Made by a program: the position numbers and the translations under genes. The notes beneath the pieces were generated by a model that was not told where the DNA came from, did not search any database, and saw nothing but the letters and a program-made list of their open reading frames with translations. DNA of 64,000 nucleotides from an uncultured Sphingomonas sp. Its GTDB lineage: Bacteria; Pseudomonadota; Alphaproteobacteria; Sphingomonadales; Sphingomonadaceae. Below are positions 8,099 through 17,160 of the stretch, piece by piece; position 1 is the stretch's first letter; every line of letters begins with the position of its first letter. The stretch lies in contig NZ_CAJYTI010000002.1 in NCBI RefSeq assembly GCF_913777625.1, positions 30,762-94,761 on the forward strand. Direction: 5' to 3'.

Positions 8099-9028
8099 GG
8101 CCGCGATAATGGCCGAGGACGCGAGGACAGGAAAGCGGGCATGCTCGGCGGGCCGAGGCTAATATGTTGAAAGTCGCCCTGGACGCCCGCCGGGGCTCAG
8201 GTTAGCTCGACAGCAACAAGCGCTATCATTTTTCCGGGCGGCCGGTACCTCAAACACGCCATGTCGGCGCTTGAGCAATGGATCGCGCTCTAAGAGCTGT
8301 GCCGCAGAGGCGGGCGCGCCGCCTATGTCGCCATGGCGCGGCTCGCCGAGATAATGCCCGACCCCGATCAGCTCGGCCTTGTTGGGGCGGCTTATCGAGC
8401 GCTTGCCCTTCGACGCACCCGTGCCGCTTCGGGGGGTACCGGGAGGCGCTGCTGCGCGCCATCGAGGATCCCGGAAGTGACGACGGTGCGCGAGAAGCCG
8501 GGTTCCTTGGTTCGATGTGCTTAATAGACGAGTATGGTGCGCCCGCCCGGACGGCGCGAGGCGCTCAGAACCTGCGAGTGTCTGTGCCAGATTGCATATC
8601 GGCAGCATCGAGAGCTCGTGCAGCGCTGCTAGGTCGCCAAGTTGCCCTCAAATGCGGCTAGGGTGCGGCGCTGGCGGATTTTCTCATCCGCAGCAACACT
8701 CGTCTATTAAGCACATTCAGGAGGTGACTCGTCTATCGAGCACCTTTTCTCGAGAATGCTCGCATTCCACGCTCCAACGCTCTCCACTCGGGGCAGCATT
8801 CAGTTATGGGGTGATCTGAGTCTGTCGGCGCGAGCATCCCCGATCCGGCTGCCTCGGGTGCGGTGGCCGCCGACCAACGAGCGGGGGAGGGGTATCGGTG
8901 CGACCCAGCGTGCCTGAACGCTCTGCGCTGGCCTTGCAATAAAAGGTTCAGGCTGATGCCAAGATCGGCGTCATCTAACCAGACAGACCAACCAGCATGC
9001 CATGGCTGATCAGGGCGCCTCATGAAGG
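8099..9028. other. Gene-poor, possibly decayed region at the right edge of the defence island
   Basis: About 930 bases without a convincing gene. One frame from an ATG at 8261 reads MSALEQWIAL, hits TAA at 8291, then continues ELCRRGGRAAYVAMARLAEIMPD; this resembles a small helical protein with a nonsense codon, but nothing identifies it. The stretch also holds three copies of a 17-19 bp element (annotated separately). I see no integrase, transposase or tRNA end that would mark an insertion boundary. Confidence 0.4.
8515..8743. repeat. 19-bp inverted repeat with a third, imperfect copy
   Basis: The 19-mer at 8515-8533 (ATGTGCTTAATAGACGAGT) recurs as its exact reverse complement at 8698-8716, with 164 bases between. 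A third copy at 8727-8743, in the same orientation as the second, matches 15 of 17 positions and sits inside an imperfect dyad (GGTG-A-CTCG-TCTAT-CGAG-CACC, 8723-8744). Possible roles are terminal inverted repeats of a 202-bp miniature element, operator sites or plasmid-type iterons. I found no target-site duplication beside the 19-mers. Confidence 0.6.
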
Positions 9029-9060
9029 TGAGCCCACCGAGTTAGCGCTCGGTGGGCTCA
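9029..9060 (-). terminator. Strong hairpin, 13-bp perfect stem
   Basis: TGAGCCCACCGAG (9029-9041) and its exact complement (9048-9060) enclose the six-base loop TTAGCG. It lies eight bases beyond the stop of the minus-strand ORF ending at 9069. Neither side has a long T-run, so it may be a weak or bidirectional terminator or an RNA-stabilising structure. Confidence 0.55.
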
Positions 9061-9068
9061 GAAGTGAT

Positions 9069-9332
9069 TTATTTGACACACACTTTGAAGCCAGACGAGC
9101 TTAGCACTTCGTTCTGCACCCTGGAATAGAGATGTTTAGCGCCACGAGAATTAGACGGTATCAGATCCGGCATCGATCTAGCTCGACGGCCTGCTCGGCC
9201 GTGACGAATGGATTTCATACGTTTGGTCACGGCCTTCCGGGATCGGGCTACGGCAGCCTCCCCTTCGACGTCCAAGGGATAGCCAAACTGCTCAAATCCC
9301 AGAATGGTATTTTTCATGGCACTGCGTGGCAT
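9069..9332 (-). CDS. Possible small basic hypothetical protein, 87 aa
   Basis: A minus-strand frame with ATG at 9332 gives a basic protein (RSRKAVTKRMKSIRHGRAGRR in the middle) that ends just before the strong hairpin at 9029-9060, the best argument that it is expressed. The frame stays open upstream into the end of the FGE gene, so the true start is unsure. I recognise no family. A short palindrome, GTGGGA-ATGA-TCCCAC, lies at 9387-9402 in the upstream gap. Base composition is lower in GC than the next gene, as in the island to the left. Confidence 0.3.
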   Translation of the reverse strand: MPRSAMKNTILGFEQFGYPLDVEGEAAVARSRKAVTKRMKSIRHGRAGRRARSMPDLIPSNSRGAKHLYSRVQNEVLSSSGFKVCVK

Positions 9333-9493
9333 AAAGCTGTCCAATAAACTGAAAAATAAACGTAATTTCCTCTCATTGATGTTCGAGTGGGAATGATCCC
9401 ACGTTCGGCACAAGCCGGCGACGCGGCGTCGGTCCGCTTGCAGGGCGCTGAATTCCGCTAAACGTATGAGGTGCTCGTCATAGGGTGGAGGTT

Positions 9494-10438
9494 TTACCGG
9501 CGTACGGTCCGAAATCCCAGATGCGAGGCGGCTAGGCTCTCCTCCTGCGCATGGCGGGCGGCGGGGCGGTAGCGGGCGCAATAGTTGCTGGCGCAGAGGT
9601 AGGAGCCGCCCTTGATCACCCGCGCTTTCGCCTCGGGCTGGCGCGGATCGAAGCTCGGATTGGCGGGCGCGCCGTCGCCGACCGCGAAGGGCGCGTGGCC
9701 GGGCAGGTACCAGCTCTCGGTCCATTCCCAGACATTGCCGATCAGGTCATAGGCACCGGCGCCGTTCGGCTTGAAGCAGCCGGCAGGCGCGCGGCCGGCA
9801 TAGCCGTCGCGCCTGGCATTGACGTTCGGAAAGCTGCCCTGCCAGGTGTTGGCCCGATCCGGGTTCGGCTCGGTGTCGGGATCGGCGAGCCCCACCCGCG
9901 CCGCCGCCTCGAACTGCTCCTCGCTCGGCAGCGCGCGACCGACCCAGCGCGCATAGGTCTGGGCGTCGGCGAAGGTCACGTCCACCACCGGCTCCTCCTC
10001 GTGCCCCAAGATCGTGCTTCCGGGCCCCTCGGGCTGCCGCCAGTTCGCGCCCTCCACGAAGCGCCACCAGCGGCGCGGATCGGGTTCGTCGATCGCGGTC
10101 TTGGGCGGCACGAAGACGAAGGCGCCGCCGCCGGGCTTCTCCGCCTCGGTGCGATAGCCGGTGGCGGTCACGAAGGCGGCGAACTGGCGGTTGGTCACTT
10201 CGTGCGCGTCGATGTCGAAGGCAGGCACCTGGGTTTCGGTGGGCGGACCTTCCTCGGGATAATAGCGGCTGCTGCCCATCACGAAGCGGCTGGCGGGGAT
10301 GCGCACCGGCCGGTCGAGATGGCTGCCCGCGCATACCCGCGGCGGGCTGGCGGGCGTCGGTGCCGCGGCCGGGCGGGTCGCCCAGAGCAGCGGCAGCCCG
10401 ACCAGCGGCGCGACGGCGAGGAGCGCGACCGGCTTCAC
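9494..10438 (-). CDS. Formylglycine-generating enzyme (SUMF1 type), exported
   Basis: A 314-residue protein with an N-terminal hydrophobic stretch (MKPVALLAVAPLVGLPLLW) that should target it to the periplasm or anchor it. The FGE-sulfatase fold follows, and the active-site segment GGSYLC282-ASNYC287-ARYRPAAR has both cysteines of bona fide FGE, unlike many SUMF1 relatives that lack them. FGE oxidises the cysteine of a sulfatase CxPxR motif to C-alpha-formylglycine. The GTG at 10438 overlaps the TGA of the sulfatase gene (GTGA), so the two are coupled; a longer upstream start is therefore rejected. The substrate is very probably the neighbouring sulfatase. Confidence 0.9.
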   Translation of the reverse strand: MKPVALLAVAPLVGLPLLWATRPAAAPTPASPPRVCAGSHLDRPVRIPASRFVMGSSRYYPEEGPPTETQVPAFDIDAHEVTNRQFAAFVTATGYRTEAEKPGGGAFVFVPPKTAIDEPDPRRWWRFVEGANWRQPEGPGSTILGHEEEPVVDVTFADAQTYARWVGRALPSEEQFEAAARVGLADPDTEPNPDRANTWQGSFPNVNARRDGYAGRAPAGCFKPNGAGAYDLIGNVWEWTESWYLPGHAPFAVGDGAPANPSFDPRQPEAKARVIKGGSYLCASNYCARYRPAARHAQEESLAASHLGFRTVRR

Positions 10439-12090
10439 GGGAAGGTCGCCGGGGTGGACTGCATCACCACCTTCGCGCCCTTGGCATAGGCGTCCCATGC
10501 CGCGACCAGCGTCTTCAGCCGGGCGGGCTGGTCGGCGGCACGGTCGCGGGTCTCGCCGGGGTCCTCGGCGAGGTTGTAGAGCTTCCAGCCATCGCCGAGA
10601 TCGACGATCTTCCAGTCGCCCTGGCGGATCGCGCGGCGGCCGAACAATTCGGTGCCGACGATCTCCTTCGACCCGTGCACCGCTTTCGACTGCCCGCGCA
10701 GATAGGGGAGCCAGCTGCTCCCGCGCACCGGCTGCACCGTGCGGCCGCCATAGCTGCTGCCCTGCCAGCTGCCGCCGGCCGCCTCGACCAGCGTCGGGAC
10801 CACGTCCATCACCGTGCCATAGGCATGGCTGATCCCGCCCTGCCGCTTCCAGCCGGGAAAGGAAAGGAACGCGGCGACGCGCGTGCCGCCCTCGCTGGTG
10901 AAGCCCTTGTAGAGGAAGGACGGCGTGGTCGCCGCTTGCGCCCAGCCCGGGCCATAGGCGGTGTAGGAGCTCGCCGCGCCCAGATTGTCGAGCCGGTTGT
11001 CCGCCGCCTTCAGTCGCGCCGCCATGGTCGGCAGCTTGGTGGTGGCGAGGTCGATGCCTTCCGCGCCATTGTCGGCGAGGAACAGGATGATGGTATTGTC
11101 ATATTGGCCAGTCGCCTTGAGGTGGGCGATCACCTTGCCGACATTCTGGTCGAGCCGATCGACCATCGCCGCATAGACTTCCATCAGCCGTGCCTGCTCG
11201 CGCTTCTCGGCGGCCGAGAGATGCGCCCAGTCGCGCCCGTCGGGGAGCACGAAGGGGTGCGGCTTCACGCCCGCCGGCACCAGCCCCAGCGTCTGCTGGC
11301 GCTTGAGCCGCTCGGCTTGGAGCACCTCGAACCCGGCATCGTAGCGGCCGCGATATTTGGTGATATCCTCCGCCGGCGCTTGGAGGGGCCAGTGCGGCGC
11401 GGTGAAGGTGAGATAGGCGAAGAAGGGCTTGGCCGGGTCCGTCTTGCCGAGGAAGCCGATCAGCTTGGCGGCATAGGCGTCGGACGAATAGAAGTCCTTG
11501 GGCAGGCTCGGCAGCGTGACGCCGTTTTCGCGGTACGTAGCCTGGCCGGGCAGGGGCGTCGCGGTCGCGTCGACGCCGAAATGGTTTGCGCCGCCCTGGA
11601 GCAGGGTGAAGGCCTGGTCGAAACCGTGCTTGGTCGGATCGTCCTGCGGGCGCATGCCGAGATGCCATTTGCCCGACATCGCCGTCGCATAGCCGAGGTC
11701 GCGCAGACGCTCGGCGAGCGTCACCACGTCATCTGGCAGATAGCCCTGATAGCCCGGCTTGCCGATCTGGTTGGGTGCTATCAGCTCGGCCATGTTGCCG
11801 AGGCCCGCGAGATGGTTGTCGGTGCCCGAGAGCAGCATCGAGCGCGTCGGCGAGCAGGTGGGCGCGGCGTGGAAGCCGGTGAGCCGCAGGCCATGCTGCG
11901 CCAGCGCGTCGAGATTGGGCGTGTGGATCTCGCCGCCGAACGCGCCGAGGTCCGAATAGCCGAGATCGTCGGCAACGATGATCAGGATGTTGGGCCGCTT
12001 GGGCGGCGCAGCGGGGCGGGGCTGGTCCTTCGCCACCACGGCGGGCGAGGGGAGCAGCAGCAGGAGCAGGGCGGCGAGGCGAAGGCGCAT
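10435..12090 (-). CDS. Cysteine-type arylsulfatase-family sulfatase, periplasmic
   Basis: A 551-residue protein with a signal peptide (about 1-20, ending near VVA). The metal-binding start PNILIIVADDLGYSDLG (33-49) and the activation motif C79-S-P-T-R83 identify a type I sulfatase whose Cys must become formylglycine. AMSGKWHLG supplies another active-site Lys/His pair. The stretch after CSPTR (SMLLSGTDNHLAGLGNMAE) resembles the Pseudomonas-type arylsulfatase. It hydrolyses a sulfate ester to alcohol plus sulfate; the natural substrate is unknown. The gene lies between the dioxygenase and the coupled FGE gene, which supports sulfate-ester scavenging. A T-rich hairpin upstream (12106-12140) separates it partly from the dioxygenase. 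Confidence 0.93.
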   Translation of the reverse strand: MRLRLAALLLLLLPSPAVVAKDQPRPAAPPKRPNILIIVADDLGYSDLGAFGGEIHTPNLDALAQHGLRLTGFHAAPTCSPTRSMLLSGTDNHLAGLGNMAELIAPNQIGKPGYQGYLPDDVVTLAERLRDLGYATAMSGKWHLGMRPQDDPTKHGFDQAFTLLQGGANHFGVDATATPLPGQATYRENGVTLPSLPKDFYSSDAYAAKLIGFLGKTDPAKPFFAYLTFTAPHWPLQAPAEDITKYRGRYDAGFEVLQAERLKRQQTLGLVPAGVKPHPFVLPDGRDWAHLSAAEKREQARLMEVYAAMVDRLDQNVGKVIAHLKATGQYDNTIILFLADNGAEGIDLATTKLPTMAARLKAADNRLDNLGAASSYTAYGPGWAQAATTPSFLYKGFTSEGGTRVAAFLSFPGWKRQGGISHAYGTVMDVVPTLVEAAGGSWQGSSYGGRTVQPVRGSSWLPYLRGQSKAVHGSKEIVGTELFGRRAIRQGDWKIVDLGDGWKLYNLAEDPGETRDRAADQPARLKTLVAAWDAYAKGAKVVMQSTPATFP

Positions 12091-12105
12091 CGGCTGGCGG
12101 TTCCG

Positions 12106-12140
12106 AAAAAAATGCCGCGCCCCTGGATGGGAGCGCGGCA
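12106..12140 (-). terminator. Rho-independent terminator between dioxygenase and sulfatase genes
   Basis: On the minus strand TGCCGCGC (12140-12133) pairs with GCGCGGCA (12120-12113) and is followed by seven Ts (12112-12106). It lies just after the dioxygenase gene and 16 bases before the sulfatase start, so it probably limits readthrough into the sulfatase-FGE pair. Confidence 0.75.
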
Positions 12141-12153
12141 GTGGGGTGGGAAA

Positions 12154-13107
12154 TCAGGCGGCGGCTTCGACCGCGGCGACCGGCTCGGGCTTGAGCACCC
12201 GGCTGGGCGCACCGTCGACGCCGCGCGGCACATCGCCGGCGATGGTCGCGCGGCGCAGCGTGCGGCGCTGATGGCCGAAATCGGCGATGGCGCGGTGCTG
12301 GGTGGCGCGATTGTCCCAGATCGCCACGTCGCCGGGGCTCCAGCGCCAGCGCACCGTATTCTCGGGCTTGGTCGCATGGTCCTGGAGGATACCGAACAGC
12401 CGGGCGAAATCCTCGCGGCTGAAGCCGACAAAGCTCTTCACGAAGCTGCCGAGCAGCAGCAGCTTCTCGCCGGTCACCGGATGGACGCGCACCACCGGAT
12501 GCTCGGTCTCGTACGCCGTGGAGGCGAACACTTCACGGTGGCGGCGGACCTGCTCGCTGGTCGCCTCGGGGCGTTGCTGGGCATAGTCGAAGGCGTTGGT
12601 GTGGACAGCGCGAAGCTGCTCCACCAGTGCCTTGAGCGGTTCGGGCAGCGTCGCATAGGCCGTCACCGCATTGGCCCAGAGCGTGTCGCCGCCCGCCGGC
12701 GGAATGGTGATCGCGCGCAGGATCGAGGCGGCCGGGTAAGCTGGCAGGAAGGTGATGTCGGTATGCCAGGCCGAGGCGGCCTCGCCTTCCTTGCTGTCGA
12801 GCTCGAGCAGGAAGCGCGAGCCCGCTGCCACCGGCACGGTCGGGTGCGCGAGCGGATCGCCGAGGCGTTCGGCAAAGGCTTCCTGCGCCGCATCGTCGAG
12901 ATGCGTCTGGTTGCGGAAGAAGATCACCTTGTGGCGGTAGAGCGCCGCGCGGATCGCCTCGACGGTGGCATTGTCGACCTCGCCGCCCAGCCGCACGCCG
13001 CGGATCTCCGCGCCGATCCGGCCGGCCACGGGGTGGACGTCGAGCACGCTGTCGGCATCAGCAGCGTTGGGGGCGGCGTTGGGGAAGTCATGCGTCTGGA
13101 TCGTCAT
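12154..13107 (-). CDS. TauD/AtsK-type Fe(II)/2-oxoglutarate-dependent dioxygenase
   Basis: A 317-residue member of the TauD/TfdA family. The iron facial triad is H115-x-D117 (WHTDITF) and H271 (TQHRAIADF), with Arg residues near 285 for 2-oxoglutarate. Family members hydroxylate taurine or alkyl sulfate esters, releasing sulfite or sulfate plus an aldehyde. Lying beside a sulfatase, permease and TonB receptor, it is more likely an alkylsulfatase (AtsK-like) than taurine dioxygenase, but sequence alone does not separate the two. The start at 13107 is set by GGAG seven bases upstream; an ATG two codons earlier is too close to that site. Confidence 0.88.
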   Translation of the reverse strand: MTIQTHDFPNAAPNAADADSVLDVHPVAGRIGAEIRGVRLGGEVDNATVEAIRAALYRHKVIFFRNQTHLDDAAQEAFAERLGDPLAHPTVPVAAGSRFLLELDSKEGEAASAWHTDITFLPAYPAASILRAITIPPAGGDTLWANAVTAYATLPEPLKALVEQLRAVHTNAFDYAQQRPEATSEQVRRHREVFASTAYETEHPVVRVHPVTGEKLLLLGSFVKSFVGFSREDFARLFGILQDHATKPENTVRWRWSPGDVAIWDNRATQHRAIADFGHQRRTLRRATIAGDVPRGVDGAPSRVLKPEPVAAVEAAA

Positions 13108-13125
13108 GTGCATTCTCCTTCAGGG

Positions 13126-14523
13126 TCACAGGGGAAGTTGGCCGGCGGCGCGCGCATCGAGCGCGCGACGGATCGAGGCATGGCGCTGCGCGTCGAGCGG
13201 GAAGCGCCAGAGGAGGGCGGCGGAGAGGCTGTGGGCGAGCGCCGGGCCCAGCGCGAAGACGAGCTTCAGCGTCTCCAGCGCCTCGGGCGAGTTGGCGCCC
13301 TTGGGGCTGAACCCCATCCAGGCGATGAAGGGCAGGGCGACGCCGATGCCGATCGCCGGGCCTGCCTTGGTGGCGAGGCTGAACACCGAGAAGAACAGGC
13401 CGGTGCGGTTGTGGCCGGTCTCCAACTCGTGATGATCGGCGACGTCGGCGACCATGGCGCGGAGCATGAGGTTGCCCGAGCCTTGCGCCAGCCCTTGCGC
13501 GATGGTGAGCGCCAGCAGCAGCCCGATCCCGCCCGGCACCACGAAGAGCAGGCCGAGATTGATCGCGACCTGGACCAGCTCGCCCAGGATCGCGGTCTCG
13601 CGCTTGCCGAGGCGGCGGCCGATCTGCAGCCAGAGGGGGGCGGCGAAGATGCCGAAGACGAACTGGAACAGGTAGAGCCCGCTCGCCCAGCCGGCCGCGC
13701 CCATATAGTTGACCGCGAAGAAGGTGATCAGCCCGGCGCGGATCGACTGGCCGGCGGTGACGGCCACGTCCGAGGCGAGCACGCGGACCAGCAGCCGGTC
13801 GCGCAGGATCAGGCTGGCGGTGCGGAGAAAGCCTTCGGGTTTGGGTTCATAGGCCGGGCGCGGCGGCTCGCGAAAGGCGGTGAGGCTCAGCAGCAGCGCG
13901 GGCGCCAGGGTGAGCAGGATGAAGCCGCCGACGACATGGAGCTTGAGCGCGATGTCGGCGGGGCGGAACTGTTCGAGCAGCGTCGGCAGAATCAGCACCA
14001 GCAGCAGGCCCGAGGCTTGCGCGGTCTGCTGGAAGGTCACCGATCGGGTGCGGCCGTGGTAGGCGCCCGACAATTCCCCGGCCCAGGCGGAGAAGGGCAC
14101 CTCGATCATCGTCCAGCCGGCGTAGAAGAGGAACAGCGCCGCCGCGAGGTAGAGCGGCGCCACGGTCGCGGGCGGGAAGAACAGCAGCGCCGAACCCAGC
14201 CCGAAGAGCAGCCCGCCCGCCGCGATCCACGGCCTGCGCCGGCCGAAGCGGCTGCGCGTGCGGTCGCTCAGCACCCCGACGATCGGGTCGGCGGCGACGT
14301 CCCAGAAGCGGCCGAGGAAGAAGATCAGCCCGATCGTCGCCAGCGAGAGCCCGTAATGGCTGGCATAGAGCTGCGGCACGAACAGGATCAGCGGCAGCCC
14401 CGCCCCCGCGATGGGAACCGCCAGCGAGGCGAAGCCGATCAGCCGCCGGGCCGGCGGCTCGTCGGCGCGGATCTGCGGGGAGGCGATGCGGAACCGGGTG
14501 TCGTGGGCAGGGATCGTCGCCAT
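13126..14523 (-). CDS. GPH-family (MelB-like) major-facilitator transporter
   Basis: A 465-residue inner-membrane protein with about 12 hydrophobic segments. The loop SDRTRSRFGRRRPWI after the second helix is the signature of glycoside-pentoside-hexuronide symporters (MFS_2), as is the early DPIVG. It most probably brings the organosulfur or sugar compound that passed the outer-membrane receptor into the cytoplasm. ATG at 14523 lies four bases after the receptor stop; a long upstream extension covering the receptor's end in another frame is rejected. The dioxygenase follows 18 bases downstream, so receptor, permease and dioxygenase form one operon. Confidence 0.87.
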   Translation of the reverse strand: MATIPAHDTRFRIASPQIRADEPPARRLIGFASLAVPIAGAGLPLILFVPQLYASHYGLSLATIGLIFFLGRFWDVAADPIVGVLSDRTRSRFGRRRPWIAAGGLLFGLGSALLFFPPATVAPLYLAAALFLFYAGWTMIEVPFSAWAGELSGAYHGRTRSVTFQQTAQASGLLLVLILPTLLEQFRPADIALKLHVVGGFILLTLAPALLLSLTAFREPPRPAYEPKPEGFLRTASLILRDRLLVRVLASDVAVTAGQSIRAGLITFFAVNYMGAAGWASGLYLFQFVFGIFAAPLWLQIGRRLGKRETAILGELVQVAINLGLLFVVPGGIGLLLALTIAQGLAQGSGNLMLRAMVADVADHHELETGHNRTGLFFSVFSLATKAGPAIGIGVALPFIAWMGFSPKGANSPEALETLKLVFALGPALAHSLSAALLWRFPLDAQRHASIRRALDARAAGQLPL

Positions 14524-14527
14524 GGGC

Positions 14528-16948
14528 TCACCATTTCGTCCGGAGGGTGGCGCCCAGCGTGCGCGGGTCTCCGAGGATCGCCGTGACGAGCCCGGTGTTC
14601 GCGACGCTGAGCGTCTGGAAATAGTTCTTGTCGAAGAGGTTGCGGGCCCACACCGAGAGGTCGAGCCGGCCCTTGTCGAGCCGCACGCCGATGCGCGCGT
14701 TGACCAGGTCATAGCTCGGCACGAGGCCGTAGCGGCTGTTGCTGGCGACGGTGTAATAGTTGGAGCGCCACGACCAGTCGGCATGGCCGTAGAGCGTGAT
14801 CCGGTCGGTCAGCGCGTGGCTCGCGTCGGTGCCGAGCGAGGCCGACCATTTGGGCACGCCCGCCAGCCGCTGCCCGCTCATGTTCTGAAGCGGTGACCCG
14901 CCGGGCTGTGCGGTGGTGGGGTTGAGCGCCTCGACCGGCGTCGGGCCGTTGGGATAGTTGCGATAGGTCGCATCGGTATAGGCCAGCGCCCCGGTGAAGC
15001 CGAGCGCGGCAATCGGCTGCCACGCCAGATCCGCCTCGAACCCGCGCGAGCGCACCTTGGGGATATTGGCGATGTAATTGATGTAGCTGTTGGTACCGAT
15101 CACCTGCTGGACGATCGTGGTCTGGTAGTTGGTCACATCTGCCCAGAAGCCGGCGAGGTTGGCGGTGAGGGTGCGGTGGAACAGCTGGGATTTCAGGCCG
15201 ATCTCATAATTGTCCGTCTGCTCGGGATCTACCAAGGCGCTGACCCCGGCGGGGATGGTGGTCAGGTTCAGCCCCTGCGACTTGGTGCCGCGTGACGTGG
15301 TCGCGTAGAGCAGCACGTCGTCGACCGGCTTCCAGCTGAGCGTCGCCAGCCACGACCAGCTATCGTCCTTGGCGTCCACGCGGTAATTGGCGGGCGGGGC
15401 GAGGCCGTTGCGGATCGCCTGCGCGCGGCTTGCCTGTGCGGGCGTCAGGCCGGCCAGCGACTTCCCGTCGGTCTGTGCCGAGACATAGCTCCCCCATTTG
15501 TCCTCATGGGTGAAGCGCAGACCCGTGGTGAGGCTGAGCCGCGGGTCGATATGCCAGGTGGTCTGGGCAAAGGCGGCGAGGCTGCGGGTGTGCGGATCGG
15601 AGCGCGAGCGCGAGGTGAAACCGTTCACCGCGGCGTCCGAAACCGCCGGCGCGTCCGTGGGGTACAGCCAGTTCGGCGCATCGGCGCCGTAGATCGCGGA
15701 GCCGACGCCGCGCACCACCTGCCAGAAATAATAGCCGCCGATCAGCCAGTCGATGCGATGCTCGCCGTTCGAGGCGATGCGGACTTCCTGGCTGAACTGG
15801 CGCTGGAAATTCTGCTGGTTGCTCTGGAGGTTGACCGAAAGCCGGGTGACGTCGGAGTCGTTCGACGGATACCAGTTCCAGTGTCGCCCGGCGGTGATCG
15901 AGGTGATCGTGGCGCCGCCCAGGTCATAGTCGATCTCGCCGGAGAGCCCCCAGGTGTCCATGATCGCGTAGAAGGGCGAGTTGGCGTCGGTCCTGCGCGC
16001 GAACGGATCGAAGGGGAGCGGCGTGTAGCCGGCGCGGGCGGCGCGCTGCAGCCAGTTGTTCGCGATCGTCGCACCGTTGGTGTAGCTGGTGAACACCGAG
16101 ACCGGCAGGTTGATGCAGCATTGCTGGCGCTGGTTGGAATAGTCGCCGATCAGCCGGATCGACAGGCCGCTCAGCGGCGTGACGAGCAGCTGTCCGCGGG
16201 CCGTGAAGTCATCGTAGTTATGGACGTCGCGGCCCGTCGTGACGTTGTGGAGGAAGCCGTCGCGGTGCGTCTCGGCCAGGCTGATCCGCGCGGCAGCGAT
16301 GCCGTCGATCAGCGGCCCGCTCAGCGATCCGCGCAACTGGCGGTAGCCGTAGTTGCCGAAGCTCGCTTCGCCCTGCGCTTCGGTCGTGAAGCTCGGCAGG
16401 CGCGAACTGATGTTGATCGCACCCGCCGTGGTGTTCTTCCCGAACAACGTGCCCTGCGGCCCGCGCAGCACCTCGACGCGCTCCAGGTCGACCAGGTCGA
16501 ACTGGCTCTGGCCCGGCCGGCCATAATAGACGCCGTCGATGTAGAGGCCGACGCCGTTCTCGATCCCGTCATTGGTCAGCGCGACGTTGGAGCCGAGGCC
16601 GCGGATGTTGATGTTGGTGTTGCGCGGGTTGAAGCTGAACACCTGCAACGCGGGCACGAGCTGCTGGATCTGGTCGAGCCGATAGTCGCCGCGCGCCGCC
16701 AGCGTCTCGCCGCTGATCGCGCTGAGCGCGATCGGCACGTCCTGGGCGCGTTCCTTGCGGCGGCGAGCGGTCACGAGGATGTCGTCGCCCGCGGGCGCGG
16801 CATCGGTGCCGTCAGGTGCATCGTCTGCCCGCGCAGCCACCGGTTCGAGGGCGGCGAGCTGGACGGTCTGGGCCTGGGCGGCACCGGCGCAGAGCGCAAC
16901 GAGGCTGGCGCCGGCGAGCCATGCCGGCAAGGATGAAGGAAACGACAA
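14528..16948 (-). CDS. TonB-dependent outer-membrane receptor
   Basis: An 806-residue receptor. The signal peptide (PAWLAGASLVALCAGAAQAQ) is followed by DDILVTARRRKERAQDVP (TonB-box/secretin-type start), then the plug with LERVEVLRGPQGTLFGKNTTAGAIN and a beta-barrel ending in the aromatic-terminal residues LRTKW. Receptors of this type import bulky substrates across the outer membrane with TonB energy. The start is given as TTG at 16948 because AAGGAG lies six bases before it and the signal peptide then begins MSFPSSLPAW; the upstream ATG at 16996 has no such site. Its place directly before the permease and dioxygenase indicates uptake of a sulfate ester or sulfonate. Confidence 0.92.
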   Translation of the reverse strand: MSFPSSLPAWLAGASLVALCAGAAQAQTVQLAALEPVAARADDAPDGTDAAPAGDDILVTARRRKERAQDVPIALSAISGETLAARGDYRLDQIQQLVPALQVFSFNPRNTNINIRGLGSNVALTNDGIENGVGLYIDGVYYGRPGQSQFDLVDLERVEVLRGPQGTLFGKNTTAGAINISSRLPSFTTEAQGEASFGNYGYRQLRGSLSGPLIDGIAAARISLAETHRDGFLHNVTTGRDVHNYDDFTARGQLLVTPLSGLSIRLIGDYSNQRQQCCINLPVSVFTSYTNGATIANNWLQRAARAGYTPLPFDPFARRTDANSPFYAIMDTWGLSGEIDYDLGGATITSITAGRHWNWYPSNDSDVTRLSVNLQSNQQNFQRQFSQEVRIASNGEHRIDWLIGGYYFWQVVRGVGSAIYGADAPNWLYPTDAPAVSDAAVNGFTSRSRSDPHTRSLAAFAQTTWHIDPRLSLTTGLRFTHEDKWGSYVSAQTDGKSLAGLTPAQASRAQAIRNGLAPPANYRVDAKDDSWSWLATLSWKPVDDVLLYATTSRGTKSQGLNLTTIPAGVSALVDPEQTDNYEIGLKSQLFHRTLTANLAGFWADVTNYQTTIVQQVIGTNSYINYIANIPKVRSRGFEADLAWQPIAALGFTGALAYTDATYRNYPNGPTPVEALNPTTAQPGGSPLQNMSGQRLAGVPKWSASLGTDASHALTDRITLYGHADWSWRSNYYTVASNSRYGLVPSYDLVNARIGVRLDKGRLDLSVWARNLFDKNYFQTLSVANTGLVTAILGDPRTLGATLRTKW

Positions 16949-17130
16949 TGGTATCTCCTTGGCAGGTCGAGGGCGATCGATCGCCAGCGGCAGCACGACG
17001 CGTCCGGCGCGGGGGCGCCCGACACGTCATGCGTCACGATGGGGATCGTCGGCCTTGTAGGACCACGGATGGGGGTTAGCGGCCCCGGCGTTTCGGCTGG
17101 ATCATGTCGCCTCCCTTGTGGTGGTGCCTT

Positions 17131-17153
17131 ATCTCTATCTATAAGGTAGAGAT
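17131..17153. promoter_or_regulatory. Imperfect inverted repeat between cysteine synthase and TonB receptor genes
   Basis: ATCTCTATCT (17131-17140) and AGGTAGAGAT (17144-17153) pair with one mismatch around ATA; CCTTAT ... ATAAGG is nested within. It is AT-rich for this genome, lies just beyond the cysK stop and about 180 bases upstream of the receptor start, and has no T-run. An operator, perhaps for the nearby Rrf2 protein, is a plausible guess. Confidence 0.4.
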
Positions 17154-17160
17154 TTAGAAC

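Noticed and set aside
8099..9028. Insertion-sequence remnant
   Set aside because: No transposase motif is recognisable, and no target-site duplication flanks the inverted repeats.
9029..9060. Chromosomal attachment site marking the island end
   Set aside because: The element is a perfect hairpin with no direct-repeat partner visible at the left edge, and no integrase or tRNA gene is near.
10360..14586. Plus-strand open frame of about 1,400 codons
   Set aside because: It is antisense to FGE, sulfatase, dioxygenase and permease genes that all show clear family motifs. Its product is Arg/Gly/Ala-rich without motifs, as expected for a stop-free shadow in high-GC DNA.
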